Of a stretch of DNA of 64,000 nt, positions 1 through 10,136 are shown piece after piece. The translations under genes and the position numbers were made by a program. This DNA comes from Aquarana catesbeiana (Eukaryota; Chordata; Amphibia; Anura; Ranidae). Location: assembly GCF_042186555.1 (NCBI RefSeq), contig NC_133329.1:190933206-190997205 (forward strand), written 5' to 3'. Under the pieces are notes generated by a model. That model ran no database searches. It was not told the origin of the DNA and saw only the letters and a list, made by a program, of their open reading frames with translations. The stretch's first letter is position 1, and every line of letters begins with the position of its first letter.

Positions 1-484
1 TTATCATTTTTTTTTCACACAAATAGGCTTTCTTTTGTGTGGTATTTAATCACTGCTGTTTTTTTTTTTTTTTTTTTTTTTTTTTGCGACCTAAGTGAGA
101 AAAGAGCGAACATTTTGAAGAAAAAAACTTTTTTTTTGTTTCTATGATAGTTTTGCAAATTAGTAATTTTTGTTCATAAATTTGGGCCAAAACTTATACT
201 TCTACATATCTTTGGTAAAAAATAACCAAAATAAGTGTATATTATTTGGTCTGTGTGAAAGTTAGTCTACAAGCTATGGCGCAAGTCATTGAAAATTGAT
301 TACACCTGATGCACTGACGACCTATCTCATTTCTTGAGGCCCTGAAATGTCAAAGTACAAATACCCCCAAAATTACCCCTTTTTGAAAAGTAGACAGTCC
401 AAGGTATTTAGTAAGAGGCATGGCGAGTTTTTTGAAGTTGTAATTTTTTTTCCCCACAGTTCTTGGGAAATTGAAGAAAGGAAA

Positions 485-525
<41 letters not shown>

Positions 526-1802
526 GAAATTGTCATACGTTTTCTCACACACAGCATATGCATACTTCTAATTACACCCCAAAATACATTCTTCTACTAT
601 GGCAATACTACGTTTGAGACTTTTTCACAGCCTGGCCACATAGAGAGATCCAACATGCAGGGAGCACCATCAGGCGTTCTAGGAGCATAGAATTACACAT
701 CTAGTTTCCTAACGACCTGTCACGTTTTTGAAGGCCCTGGAGCGCCATGACAATGAAATTACCCACAAATTGACCCCATTTTGGAAAGCAAACACCCCAA
801 CATAAATTAGATGAGGCATAATGAGTCTTTTGAACGGTTTATTTTTTCCAAAAGTCTTCGAAAATTGTGGAAAGAAAATAAACTTTTTTTTTTATATATA
901 CAGTGTGGTCAATTTTCTAAGATATTTCTAACACATAGCATGTACAGTACTTAGCAAAAAGTACCCCCCCAAAATACATTCTGCTACTCGTCCTGAGTAT
1001 GGCGATACCACATGTGTGAGACTTTGACAGCCTGGTCGCGTAGAGAGGTCCAACATACAGGGAGCATCGTCGGGCATTCTAGAAGCATAAATTTCACATT
1101 TCGTTTCCTAACAACCTATCACACTTTTGAAGGTCCTGGAGCACCAGGATGATGAAATTACCCACAAAATGACCCCATTTTGAAAATAAAACACTCCAGT
1201 GACAGGTACTCGGGTACTCTGATGGGCTGGTGACAGGTACTCGGGTACTCTGATGGGCTGGTGACAGGTACTCGGGTACTCTTGATGGGCTGGTAACAGG
1301 TACTCGGGTTCTCTTGATGGGCTGGTGACAGGTACTCGGGTTCTCTTGATGGGCTGGTGACAGGTACTCGGGTACTCTGATGGGCTGGTGACGGGTACTC
1401 GGGTACTCTGATGGGCTGGTGACGGGTACTCGGGTACTCTGATGGGCTGGTGACGGGTACTCGGGTACTCTGATGGGCTGGTGACGGGTACTCGGGTACT
1501 CTGATGGGCTGGTGACAGGTACTCGGGTACTCTGGTGGACTGGTGACAGGTACCCGGATACTCTGGTGGACTGGTGACGGGTACTCTGGTGGGAAGGCTA
1601 CAGCCGTTTGTTGATATTTGTGACAATTTCATTGGCTCTGTACCCTGATTGGGGATGGGCTGTGTCCGAAGGACACGCCTGTTCCTCGATCGCCATGCTG
1701 CAGTAGCAGCGGGAACCCGAGGACGTCCTATGTCGCCCTCCCAGGATGCCAGAATGTTCCTACGGACATCATATAAAAAAGGCCCAGTGTGGAAGTGGTT
1801 AA
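1..1802 (+). mobile_element. TTAA-flanked nonautonomous element (piggyBac-type), left end outside window
   Basis: The right end is AAGTGG followed by TTAA at 1799-1802, matching the CCACTT/AAGTGG inverted ends of the other TTAA elements here. The start of the window reads inside the element, with the same 'cacacaaatagnctttc' block and the 'ggtatttaatcac' block seen in the copy at 3640. It has no transposase coding. TTAA target sites point to the piggyBac superfamily; the superfamily call is inference. It carries a 31-bp minisatellite at 1194-1590. Confidence 0.7.
1194..1590. repeat. 31-bp minisatellite
   Basis: About a dozen tandem copies of a unit built around GGTACTCGGGTACTCTGATG, separated by GGGCTGGTGAC. 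Units vary slightly (ACAGG versus ACGGG, and an extra T in some) and decay toward the right end. It lies near the right end of a TTAA element, the same general position as the minisatellites at 5654 and 40626. Open frames across it are repeat artefacts. Confidence 0.92.
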
Positions 1803-2292
1803 ACATGTCAGTACTCTATTTTTTCCATAGACAGTGGTTTAAAAGCTCCCTTATAAGTCATCAGTTTAGCATTACAAAGGAGGTCTGATGCTAGAATATT
1901 GTTCTTTTTTCGGCATGTGCGGTGATATGTAAGGTGTATCGCAATTAGTTTTCGGGCGTGGGGCCCCCCGCCGCATGCGTATATGTGCGGGGCCTTACAT
2001 TTTTGGGCGGGGGCTTTCATGTGCTTGGGTGTAACTTTCCCCTATGTTGTGCCCTGCATGTCTCCCCTGTGCTCCGCTGAATGTAATTTAATGCATTGCA
2101 CTCTTTCCCGGCTCAGACTGTCAGCGGGCACCCAGAAGTGACATAACTTCCTAGTCAACTGGTAAGGCGACAAGATGTGTGTCTGCTCTTCCCCTTACCC
2201 CCCCCCCCCCCCCCCCAGCAGGAGGGTTATTTCTTGATGTAAGATCACTCGGGAAAACTCTATGCCCAGGAGTAATACGTTAGACCGGGGAC
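1803..2292. other. Fragment of TTAA-family interior plus unassigned DNA
   Basis: The block around 1865-1900 (a CATTACAAAGGAGGTCT-like stretch) resembles the interior of the TTAA elements near 4850 and 51495, so this is probably a decayed fragment of the same family. A poly-C run lies at about 2199-2217. I see no gene. Confidence 0.4.
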
Positions 2293-2559
2293 TAGAGCTG
2301 CACGATTCTGGCTAAAATGAGAATCACGATTTTTTTGCTTAGAGGATAGATCACGATTGTCTCACGATTCTCGCGGCGTAACATCATCTTTCACATTAAA
2401 ACAAAAAAAAATTGCGCTAACTTTACTGTTTCTTTTTTTTTTATTTATTGAAGTGTATTTTTTCCCAAAAAATTGCATTTGAAAGACTGCTGGGCAAATA
2501 CAGCGCGACATAAAATATTGCAGCAATTGCCATTTTATTCCATATTATAAAATATTATA

Positions 2560-2622
<63 letters not shown>

Positions 2623-2998
2623 CTCTAATGTTTGGGGGTTCCAAGTAATTTTTTTTAGCAAAAAATATTGATTTTAACTTAAGAAAGAAGTGTCAGAAAA
2701 AGATTTAGACTTTAAGTGGTTAAACTTCCTGCATTTACAAGTTGTTTAAAGCTTGGCAGATTGCCCAGGTTATTTGTTTACGCAGAGAAGTTCTATCCCT
2801 TTGATCTAAGAAGGAAGTTAGATACAATGTTTCAAGTTCTAAACTTGGCAGAATGCCTGGATGTTTTCTTTTGACAGCTGAGTGAGCAGATAATCTCTCC
2901 ACTTGTTTATATGAAAGAATCGTCAAACTCAGCAGGAGAGATCATCAGGGGAGGTGAATCGAGATCACGATTTTTTAACGATTAATTGTGCAGCTCTA
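2293..2998. mobile_element. hAT-type MITE with perfect 8-bp target duplication
   Basis: Terminal inverted repeats are TAGAGCTGCACGATT at the left and AATTGTGCAGCTCTA at the right. CCGGGGAC occurs immediately outside both ends (2285-2292 and 2999-3006), an exact 8-bp target-site duplication as expected for hAT transposases. It is 706 bp long and has no coding. It contains a (TA)n tract and a stretch resembling the TTAA-family interior (about 2440-2724, with AAGTGGTTAA at 2714-2723), so another element may lie inside it. Confidence 0.85.
2564..2619. repeat. (TA)n microsatellite
   Basis: About 28 uninterrupted TA dinucleotides inside the hAT MITE. It will be length-polymorphic and prone to replication slippage. 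Confidence 0.95.
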
Positions 2999-3006
2999 CC
3001 GGGGAC

Positions 3007-3423
3007 ATACAATTGCTAGGCGGATTAGCCAAATTAAATGTACTACCTGAAGGGGAGAGTTTCTTCCTTTTGTTTTGAAGCCCCACTCTACCAGATGTGG
3101 TGTTGCTACATTGGTTTTTCAACATCAGGCCTTGTTTTCGTTTTTTTTTTTTTTTTTTTTTTTCCCAGGTCTGTAAGCTGGCCCACTGGTCTTCTGCTTA
3201 TGTGTTGGCCATGTTTTTTACAAGGTGACTGTTTAGCATTGGTTGACGCCAGCCTTGGTCAGAAAGTCCTACAGACACTCCTGTAAGGGCCTGTTAGTTT
3301 TCTCCTATGTTTAGAGGATTATTAATGTTGGGCCTGTTAGCCCTTGTATTCTGTTACATATCTCTCATAAGATTGCTTCTGGATATTCCAGTGAAACTAA
3401 CCCTGCTGTATTCTGTGATTAAG
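3007..3423. other. Unassigned intergenic or intronic DNA
   Basis: It contains a poly-T run at about 3139-3163 and no recognisable coding or terminal repeats. It probably belongs to an upstream GSPT1 intron. Confidence 0.4.
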
Positions 3424-3632
3424 GATGAACTCAGGCATTTTCAACTCCACGTGCCGCGCCCACCAGGAAGCTGACAGTCCGCAGCACTTATCACTGGCAG
3501 CGAGACCTTTCCTGATTCGCGGCTGCACGGATCGGGAAATGTCTCACTAGCTGTGATTAGCGCTGCGGAGTGTCAGCTTCCTGGTGGACACAGGCACGTG
3601 GAGTTGCCAACACGCCTGAGCTCATCTGTGAT
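3424..3632. mobile_element. Palindromic MITE (foldback), about 209 bp
   Basis: The left arm (ACTCCACGTGCC, then ACCAGGAAGCTGACA) is the reverse complement of the right arm (TGTCAGCTTCCTGGT, then GGCACGTGGAGT). Arms are about 90 bp around a short centre near 3520. The outermost bases GATGAACTCAGGC and GCCTGAGCTCATC also pair. No coding. The superfamily is unresolved because I could not fix a target duplication. Confidence 0.75.
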
Positions 3633-3639
3633 GTATGAT

Positions 3640-5456
3640 TTAACCACTTGACCACTGGGCACTTAAACCCCCTTCCTAACCAGACCAATTTTCAGCTTTT
3701 GGTGCTCTCACATTTTGAATGACAATTACTCAACCATGCAACACTGTATCTATATGAAATTTTTGTCCTTTTTTTTCACACAAATGGAGCTTTCTTTTGG
3801 TGGTATTTAATCACCGCTGGGTTCTTTATTTTTTGCGCCGTAAAAGAAAAAAGACCGAAAAATCTGTAAAAAAAAATACATTTTTCTTTATTTCTGTTAT
3901 AATATTTTGCAAATTAGTAATTTTTCTTCATATATTTTGGCCAAAATTTATACCGCTACATATCTTTGGTAAAATTAACCCAAATCGGTGGATATTATTT
4001 GGTCTTTGTGAAAGTTATAGAGTCCAAAAGCTATGGTGCGAATATCTGAAAATTGATCACACCTGAAGTACTGACGGCCTATCTAATTTCTTGAGACCCT
4101 AACATTCCAGAAAAGTACAAATACCCCCCAAATGACCCCTTTTTGGAAAGAAGACATTCCAAGGTATTTAGAAAGATGCATGGTGAGTTTTTTGAAGTTG
4201 TCATTTTTTCCCACAATTCTTTGAAAAATCAAGGTTTTTTTTTTTACTTTTTTTTTTTCCCACAAAATTGTCATTTTAGCAGGTTATTTCTCACACACCG
4301 CATATGCATAGCACAAATTACACCCCAAAACACATTTTGCTATTACTCCCGAGTACGGCGATACCACATGTGTGAGACTTTTACACAGCGTGGCCACATA
4401 CAGAGGCCCAACATGCAGGGGAGCACCTTCAGGGGTTCTGGAGCACCCAGGCCAATTCTGACATTTCTCTCCTACATGTAAAAATCATCATTTATTAGCT
4501 AGAAAATTACATAGAACCCCAAAACATTATATATGTTTTTTTAGCAAAGACCCTAGAGAATACAATGGCGGTCGTTGCAACTTTTTATCTCGCACGGTAT
4601 TTGCGCAGCAATTTTTTAAACGTGTTTTTTTTGGAAAAAAAACTGTTTTGTGCTTTACAAAAACCAAAACAGTAAAGTTAGCCTAATGTTTTTGCATAAT
4701 GTGAAAGATGAAGTTACGCCGAGTAAATAGATACCCAACATGTCACCTTTCAAAATTGCACGCGCTTGTGGAATGGCACCAAACTTTGCTACTCAAAAAT
4801 CCCCATAGGCGACGCTTTAAAATTTTTTACTGGTTACATGTTTTGCGTTACAGAGGAGGTCTAGGGCCAAAATGATTGCTCTCGCTCTACCGATCGCAGC
4901 GATACCTCACATGTGTGGTTTGAACACCGTTTTCATATGTGGGCGGGACTTGCGTATGCGTTCGCTTCTGCATGCGAGCACACAGGGACAGGGGCGTTTA
5001 AAAAAATTTTTTTTTTTTTTTTTATTTTAGTTTGATGCTTTTTTCCAAAAAAAAAATTTTTTGACCACTTTTATTCCTATTACAAGGAATATAAACATCC
5101 TTGTAATAGGAATATGGCATGACAGGTCCTCTTTACAGTGAGATATGGGGTCAATAAGACCCCATATCTCACCTCTAGGCTGGGAAGCCTGAAATTAAAA
5201 AAAAAAAAAAAAAAACGATCCTGGCTTCGATCGTAGCGGTGAGTCGGTGGGAGGGGGGGGGACATCCCCTCTCGCCTCCCGTAAGAACGATCAAGCAGTG
5301 GAACAGCCGCTATGATCATTCCTATGGTGTAGGGAATCGCCGGCTGAAAAAGCTGATATCTGAATGATGCCTGTAGCTGCACCCATCATTCAGATATCCC
5401 CGCACAAACTCAAGGACATTGTATGACGGCCGGCGGGCGGGAAGTGGTTAAAACGC

Positions 5457-5487
<31 letters not shown>

Positions 5488-6289
5488 CCATGTTGTCCAT
5501 TCATACAATATTTCTACCACATAACATGTACATACCAAAAATGACACCCCAAAATAGATTCTCCTGCTCCTCCTGAGTACGGCGATACCACATGTGTGAG
5601 ACTTCCACAGCCTGGCCACATACAGAGGGCGAGTACAGCTGAGCATGGCTCAGCATGGCAGAGTATGGCGGGGGCATGGCAGAGTATGGCGGGGGCATGG
5701 CAGAGTATGGCGGGGGCATGGCAGAGTATGGCGGGGGCATGGCAGAGTATGGCGGGGGCATGGCAGAGTATGGCGGGGGCATGGCAGAGTATGGCGGGGG
5801 CATGGCAGAGTATGGCGGGGGCATGGCAGAGTATGGCGGGGGCATGGCAGAGTATTGCACAGCATTGCAGAGCGTTAGGGATGGCTGAGCATGGATGGAT
5901 GTCTCTGTGCAGCGCTGTGGGCACTACACATCCAGCCCACAGCGCTGCAGACATCCATCCATCCCCCTCCCCGCTCACTGTGTACCGATCGGTACACAGG
6001 AGGGGAGGAGAGGAACCGGCGTCATCAGATGACGCCGGTCTGTTTACATGTGATCGCGCCGTCATTTGACGGCGCAATCACATGGTAAACGGCCGCGATC
6101 AGCGGCCATTTACCGGGATCCGTGATGCGCCGGGTCCTCTGGACCCGGCGGTCACAGATGTGTTCGGGTGCGTGCCCCAGGGGGCGCGCGAGAGGGGAAT
6201 TCCGGGAGGACGTCATATGACGTCCTCCCAGAGTTATCCAACCGCCCTGCAGCCGTCATTCGGCTATGGGCCGGTTGGTAAGTGGTTAA
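3640..6289 (+). mobile_element. Composite TTAA-flanked element, copy 1
   Basis: It begins TTAA-CCACTTG (TTAA at 3640-3643) and ends AAGTGG-TTAA (6286-6289). An internal AAGTGGTTAA at 5442-5451 splits it into part A (3640-5451) and part B (5448-6289). The same A+B arrangement occurs in reverse at 40208-42703, so the two parts appear to move as one unit. No ORF encodes a transposase. Part B holds a GC-rich hairpin region near 6000-6240 (GACGCCGG... and a CCTCTGGACCCGG block) and a 21-bp minisatellite. Superfamily (piggyBac) is inferred from the TTAA target. Confidence 0.75.
5654..5842. repeat. 21-bp minisatellite, nine identical copies
   Basis: The unit CATGGCAGAGTATGGCGGGGG is repeated nine times without a visible change, flanked by degenerate copies (5640-5653, 5843-5880). 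The period is a multiple of three, so several frames stay open on both strands. These are artefacts, not genes. Homogeneity implies recent expansion. Confidence 0.96.
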
Positions 6290-7201
6290 GCAGTGTCAAG
6301 GTTTGCTTGTTGCCAATGCCTGATCATCCTCAATTTTAAGTATAACCTGAAGGTGAAGGAGTTCTGTGCCCCTCAAATGACTTGAAACTAATTGTAAATG
6401 CTCTTTAAAAAAATAAATAAAAGGTTTATACATGCCTTCTCTGTGCAATGGAATTGCAGAGAGCGGCCCCAAACCTCCTCTTTTCGAGTCCCCTGCCAGC
6501 TTTTTATGAAGGCACATGTGTAGGCTCACTCCCAAGCCTTGCTGTTTACATCTATTGACAGACAGTGAGACTTGGCCTCGCCCCCAATTCCCTCGTCACT
6601 GGCTTTAGTTTACTTTGACAGCAGCAGGAGTCTAGGGCAATGAAGAGAAGAGCTGCAGACAGGCATAGTGCTGGATCAAATGAGGGCTCAGGTAAGTAAA
6701 AAGAGTGAAGGGGGGGAACTGATGCTGAAACATTTTTTACCTTGGTGCAAAGAGTGTTAAAAAGGTAAAAAAAAATAGGCTTTTTAACCACTCTAAGGAA
6801 AGTATTATATAGTGAGTGCAAAAATTCTATGTTTCACCTATAAAAGTTTTGAGGTATGTTAAAGTAGAAATATGGGCAGTCTATAAACATTGAAGTAGGT
6901 ATCTGTTCGTATGAAGCAGTAAAATAGCTATAACTTTGAAGATGGGTTGCGCAAGTGTCTGCAACTACAAAGTTCACAAGACAAGCAGTGAAGCCCTTCA
7001 AGTTAGGTTTCAGCACTCATCCTTTTTCCTGTACACCTGTTGTGTTTGAGAATAAAGGGCTGGCAGGTTGCAACTCACTGTTGGGAGGGGGTAGCAGAAT
7101 TAACTGATTTTCTGAAACCAAGCAAAGCAATTTCTGCTGTAAACTCTAAGGGTGAATTATTTCAACATGCCTGCTATTATGAAGGTGAGCCGTTTGTTTT
7201 T
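6290..7201. other. Unassigned intronic DNA with a possible MITE
   Basis: I see no gene. The stretch from about 6400 to 6790 (GAGTGAAGGGGGGGAACTG, then CCTTGGTGCAAAGAGTG) has the look of a MITE interior, but I could not define ends. From 6830 to 7201 the sequence is unremarkable. Confidence 0.35.
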
Positions 7202-7783
7202 AAAAAAGGAAAATTTCCCCGTGGGGTTTTTTTAGCAGCAATTATGAGTCAGCAAAATTGTAAAAAAATGTATGAATAATTTTATTATCAAAAAAGCAAA
7301 TAGACAATCTGGACACAGAAGTTAAAACCTGAGCTCTGGGTATGTACAATGCGAGACTATTGTATTGGAAAAGGGGAGAACACAATGTTTGACAATACCA
7401 TGAGGGTTAGATAAGGATGAGATTATCTAATTTTGCAACCTACAATTTGTAAAATATGATGTACAATCATAATTATTTATGCATATATCATATGTAAAAA
7501 AACCAAAACAATAAACGCATCATATTTACCCTCTCCATGAAATAAGCTCGCCCATCCAGAGGCGTCTTATTAAAAAAACAAATACACACGAAAATGACAG
7601 TTGGTATTCCCACTGATGGTCTGGAAGGCTGCTGAGGAGCCGCCCCTACCTCGACCCTGTAAGGGGCCACCTACGACCGCAGGACTTACAAGTGGTCACG
7701 GATTATTGGGCACTTCCGAAGTAGAGGAGAGTGCGGGCCATGGGCACCTGAAAATTATCACATTTGGGATAATTAATGTATTG

Positions 7784-8356
7784 GGCATTCACAACAGGAG
7801 GCAGTAGAGAGCATTTAGTTTACATTACAAAGGTCAATTGACATTAACATATGTTACATCATTAGTAAATTCTAGGCATATATATACAGAAATTTCATAC
7901 TGACCCCTTAAAATTCATATAATCATTCCCAAGGGCATTATCAGCATCCAGTGCGAATCAAGAGTTTGCCGTCCGTCACAGCCACACAGGGATCACAGAA
8001 CCGAGGTTCAAGGAGATAAAGAGGAGGCCAAGTAGATCACAGGAATAAGAACCAGGGTGGACTGAGGTTGCTTCACAAAGGATATCCCCAATACAGGATC
8101 AGACACAGTCCCCCCCCCCCTTCCCTGCGGAGGCTTGAGACAGCCTGCTGGATGGAGTTGGAGGGTGAGGGGTATAATCCTGCTGCAATGAAATTATTTC
8201 AATGAGAGTCTTAAAGGGAGAGCCTAGTATAAGTGCAATACTGTTCTCAAAATTATAGTGCCTAGAATTTACTAATGATGTAACATATGTTAATGTCAAT
8301 TGACCTTTGTAATGTAAACTAAATGCTCTCTACTGCCTCCTGTTGTGAATGCCTGA
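7784..8356. repeat. Inverted repeat within the left-arm insertion
   Basis: About 95 bp at 7785-7875 (CACAACAGGAGGCAGTAGAG, then CATTACAAAGGTCAATTGAC) reappear reverse-complemented at 8262-8354. They enclose about 380 bp of unrelated sequence. This may be an inverted terminal repeat of a second PLE fragment, since the segment right after it (8357-8655) looks like a PLE 3' end with a hammerhead-like motif and an AATAAA signal. Confidence 0.75.
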
Positions 8357-8655
8357 CATATTCATCCACTTACGTTTGCTCTGCTTTTTGTTAACTCTTC
8401 AGATGAAATACCCATTTTGACCAATTGTCGTTACCCCTGAAGAAGAGGTCAACCCCTTTGCTTACCTCGAAACGTCGGGTTTCTATGATCCTTGGTTTTT
8501 TACTTACCTGTATCATTGCATTTGGTCATTTATTCATAGAATTATTTCTTCCCATTTACATGCATCCATTTTACTGTATATATGGTTAGGTCATGTGTAA
8601 TGATTTTTAGATGTTAAATCAATAAACTATAATATTTTTATACAAAAACTAAAAA
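8357..8655 (+). mobile_element. PLE-like 3' terminal segment
   Basis: It contains a hammerhead-like core at 8433-8480 and later ATCAATAAACTATAAT (about 8618) followed by an A-rich end near 8655, as in a polyadenylated retroelement 3' end. No coding remains. The PLE assignment is inferred from the hammerhead motif (a known PLE feature) and the neighbouring inverted repeat. Confidence 0.5.
8433..8480 (+). ncRNA. Minimal hammerhead-ribozyme-like motif
   Basis: The order matches a type I hammerhead: stem I 5' strand ACCC (8433-8436), core CTGAAGA (8437-8443), stem II GAGGT (8445-8449) with ACCTC (8464-8468), core GAAA (8469-8472), ACGT (8472-8475) supplying a dimer-type stem III, cleavage triplet GTC (8474-8476), and stem I 3' strand GGGT (8477-8480). 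All conserved core bases (CUGANGA, GAAA, NUH) are present. Such minimal hammerheads are described in Penelope-like elements and usually act as dimers. Activity is not shown. Confidence 0.65.
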
Positions 8656-8659
8656 CTTC

Positions 8660-9492
8660 TACTACTTTCTACTTTATTAGAGGTAACCCTGAAAAAAGTC
8701 CCGTTAGAGGAATTGCACTCCGTTAGGGGGTGCTTGTTTTTCAAACTGCAGTGACACTGACAAGTCTCTGCAGTTTACTTGCAGCCTGGGCAAGGCTGCA
8801 GATGGGCACTGACGAGGCTGCAAGGCAGCAAATGGACACTGATAAGGCTGCAAATGACACCAAGGCTGTAAGGCTGCAAATGACACCAAGGCTGTAAATG
8901 ACACTGGACAAGCATGCAGATATACACTGATAAGGCTGCATTGATGGGCGTTTAAATGTAAGTTTTTTTCCTTTAAATTCCCTCCTAAACTTGGGGTGCG
9001 TGTTATACACCAATACGGTAACTATATGTTTAGGGAGCAACATATCTAATCCACTCTGAGAATAAAAGACAGAAGAGATATACTATTAGAGGAGAGATAT
9101 ACTGTATATGCTATTAGAGGATATATACTATTAAAAAAAAGGGTGAATCTGATAAATATCAGACTCAGAGATCAATTTTTTTTTTTTTTTTTTATTCAAG
9201 AAACAAACAATGTCTTGTTTCAAAAAAAAATTGGCATTCTAAGAACGTTTGTCCGATTTTCTAATCGTTAGTGGGGTCAAATTGACGTTCGTTTTCAACC
9301 ACGGTGACAATTTGGAATAAATAGAAAACTTCTTGGTCAAAGGAATTTTCAGACGGTGTATGTGGTTTTCGTTCATTTTAAAAACACAATGTAAAAACAA
9401 GTGAAAATTTCAAACATTCTTTCATTCAGTGAATGTACAAAGATTTTTCGTCTGAATATTCTCTTCTGAAAATTGATCCGTGTGGCCAGCAT
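8660..9492. other. MITE-like fragments with degenerate tandem repeat
   Basis: At 8755-8950 a loose repeat of AAGGCTGCAAATGACACC / ACTGATAAGGCTGCA occurs. At 8985-9015 a GGGGTGCGTGTTATACACC block resembles a MITE end. 9230-9492 ends in GTGTGGCCAGCATAAG, similar to GTATGGCCAGCATAAG at about 30781, suggesting a shared MITE terminus. I see no gene. Confidence 0.4.
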
Positions 9493-9847
9493 AAGGCTCG
9501 GTACACACCTATGCAGTTTGCTTTTGATATGTTTCTGCAGTGCTTTTTGCTGTGCATTTTGATTTTTGCACACGTGATTTTGCTGCAATTTGCATTTTTT
9601 GGCCAATTTGTTGGGCAGATTAAAAAACACAAATTGCTACAAAAACGCGTTACACGCTTTTCTGCAGCTTTTCCATTGAAGTGTATTGAACCAAAAAAGC
9701 ACAGTTTTGCATAAAAAAAGTCCCTGAACCTTTCCAAATATGCAGTGGCTGAAAAAAAGCATAGATGTGAATGTGTCCCATAGGGAACCATATAAATGAA
9801 CTGCAGTGCGGTTCTGCAAAAAACACATAGATGTGAACCCCGTCTAA
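9493..9847. mobile_element. MITE with CACACCTATGCAGTTTGC end, copy 1
   Basis: The left end (ACACACCTATGCAGTTTGC) partly mirrors the right end (AACACATAGATGTGAACC). A second copy with the same left end and an ending of GCATAGGTGTGGACC lies at 29145-29470. Non-coding and short; the superfamily is not determined. Confidence 0.6.
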
Positions 9848-9860
9848 GACGTTTAGCAAT

Positions 9861-10136
9861 ATAATGGGGTTAAAAAAAAAAATAATAAAATTAGCCTTTT
9901 ATTGTACAAAAAAAGCAGATAATCTATTGTAAGGGGTTCATTTTTTTTTTTTTTACTGTAGAACTGTGAAAGTAACATTTAGCGTAGCGATCATCTGCTC
10001 TTTTTGTACTATAAAAGGCTCAATTTAATTTTTTTTAACCCCATTATGTTACTGGCCGATTAATCGATTATGAAAATAGTAATCGATTATTTTCATAATC
10101 GATTAGTTGTCGATTAATCGATTAGTTGTTTCAGCC
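9861..10136. repeat. Inverted repeat and CGATTAATCGAT-rich terminus
   Basis: About 65 bp beginning TAATGGGGTT at 9861 pair with the segment ending AACCCCATTA near 10047 (TTTTATTGTACAAAAAAAGC against CTTTTTGTACTATAAAAGG). Directly after it, 10055-10136 is rich in CGATTAATCGATTA and ends TTTCAGCCC, resembling a MITE end. Together they are probably a foldback element inserted in the PLE left arm. Confidence 0.55.

Noticed and set aside
1108..1806. 232-codon minus-strand open frame
   Set aside because: Most of it is the 31-bp minisatellite (VPVTSPSEYPS repeats) plus transposon DNA.
5501..6077. Several long overlapping open frames on both strands (up to 187 codons)
   Set aside because: They cross a 21-bp minisatellite whose period is a multiple of three, so frames stay open automatically; the translations are simple repeats.
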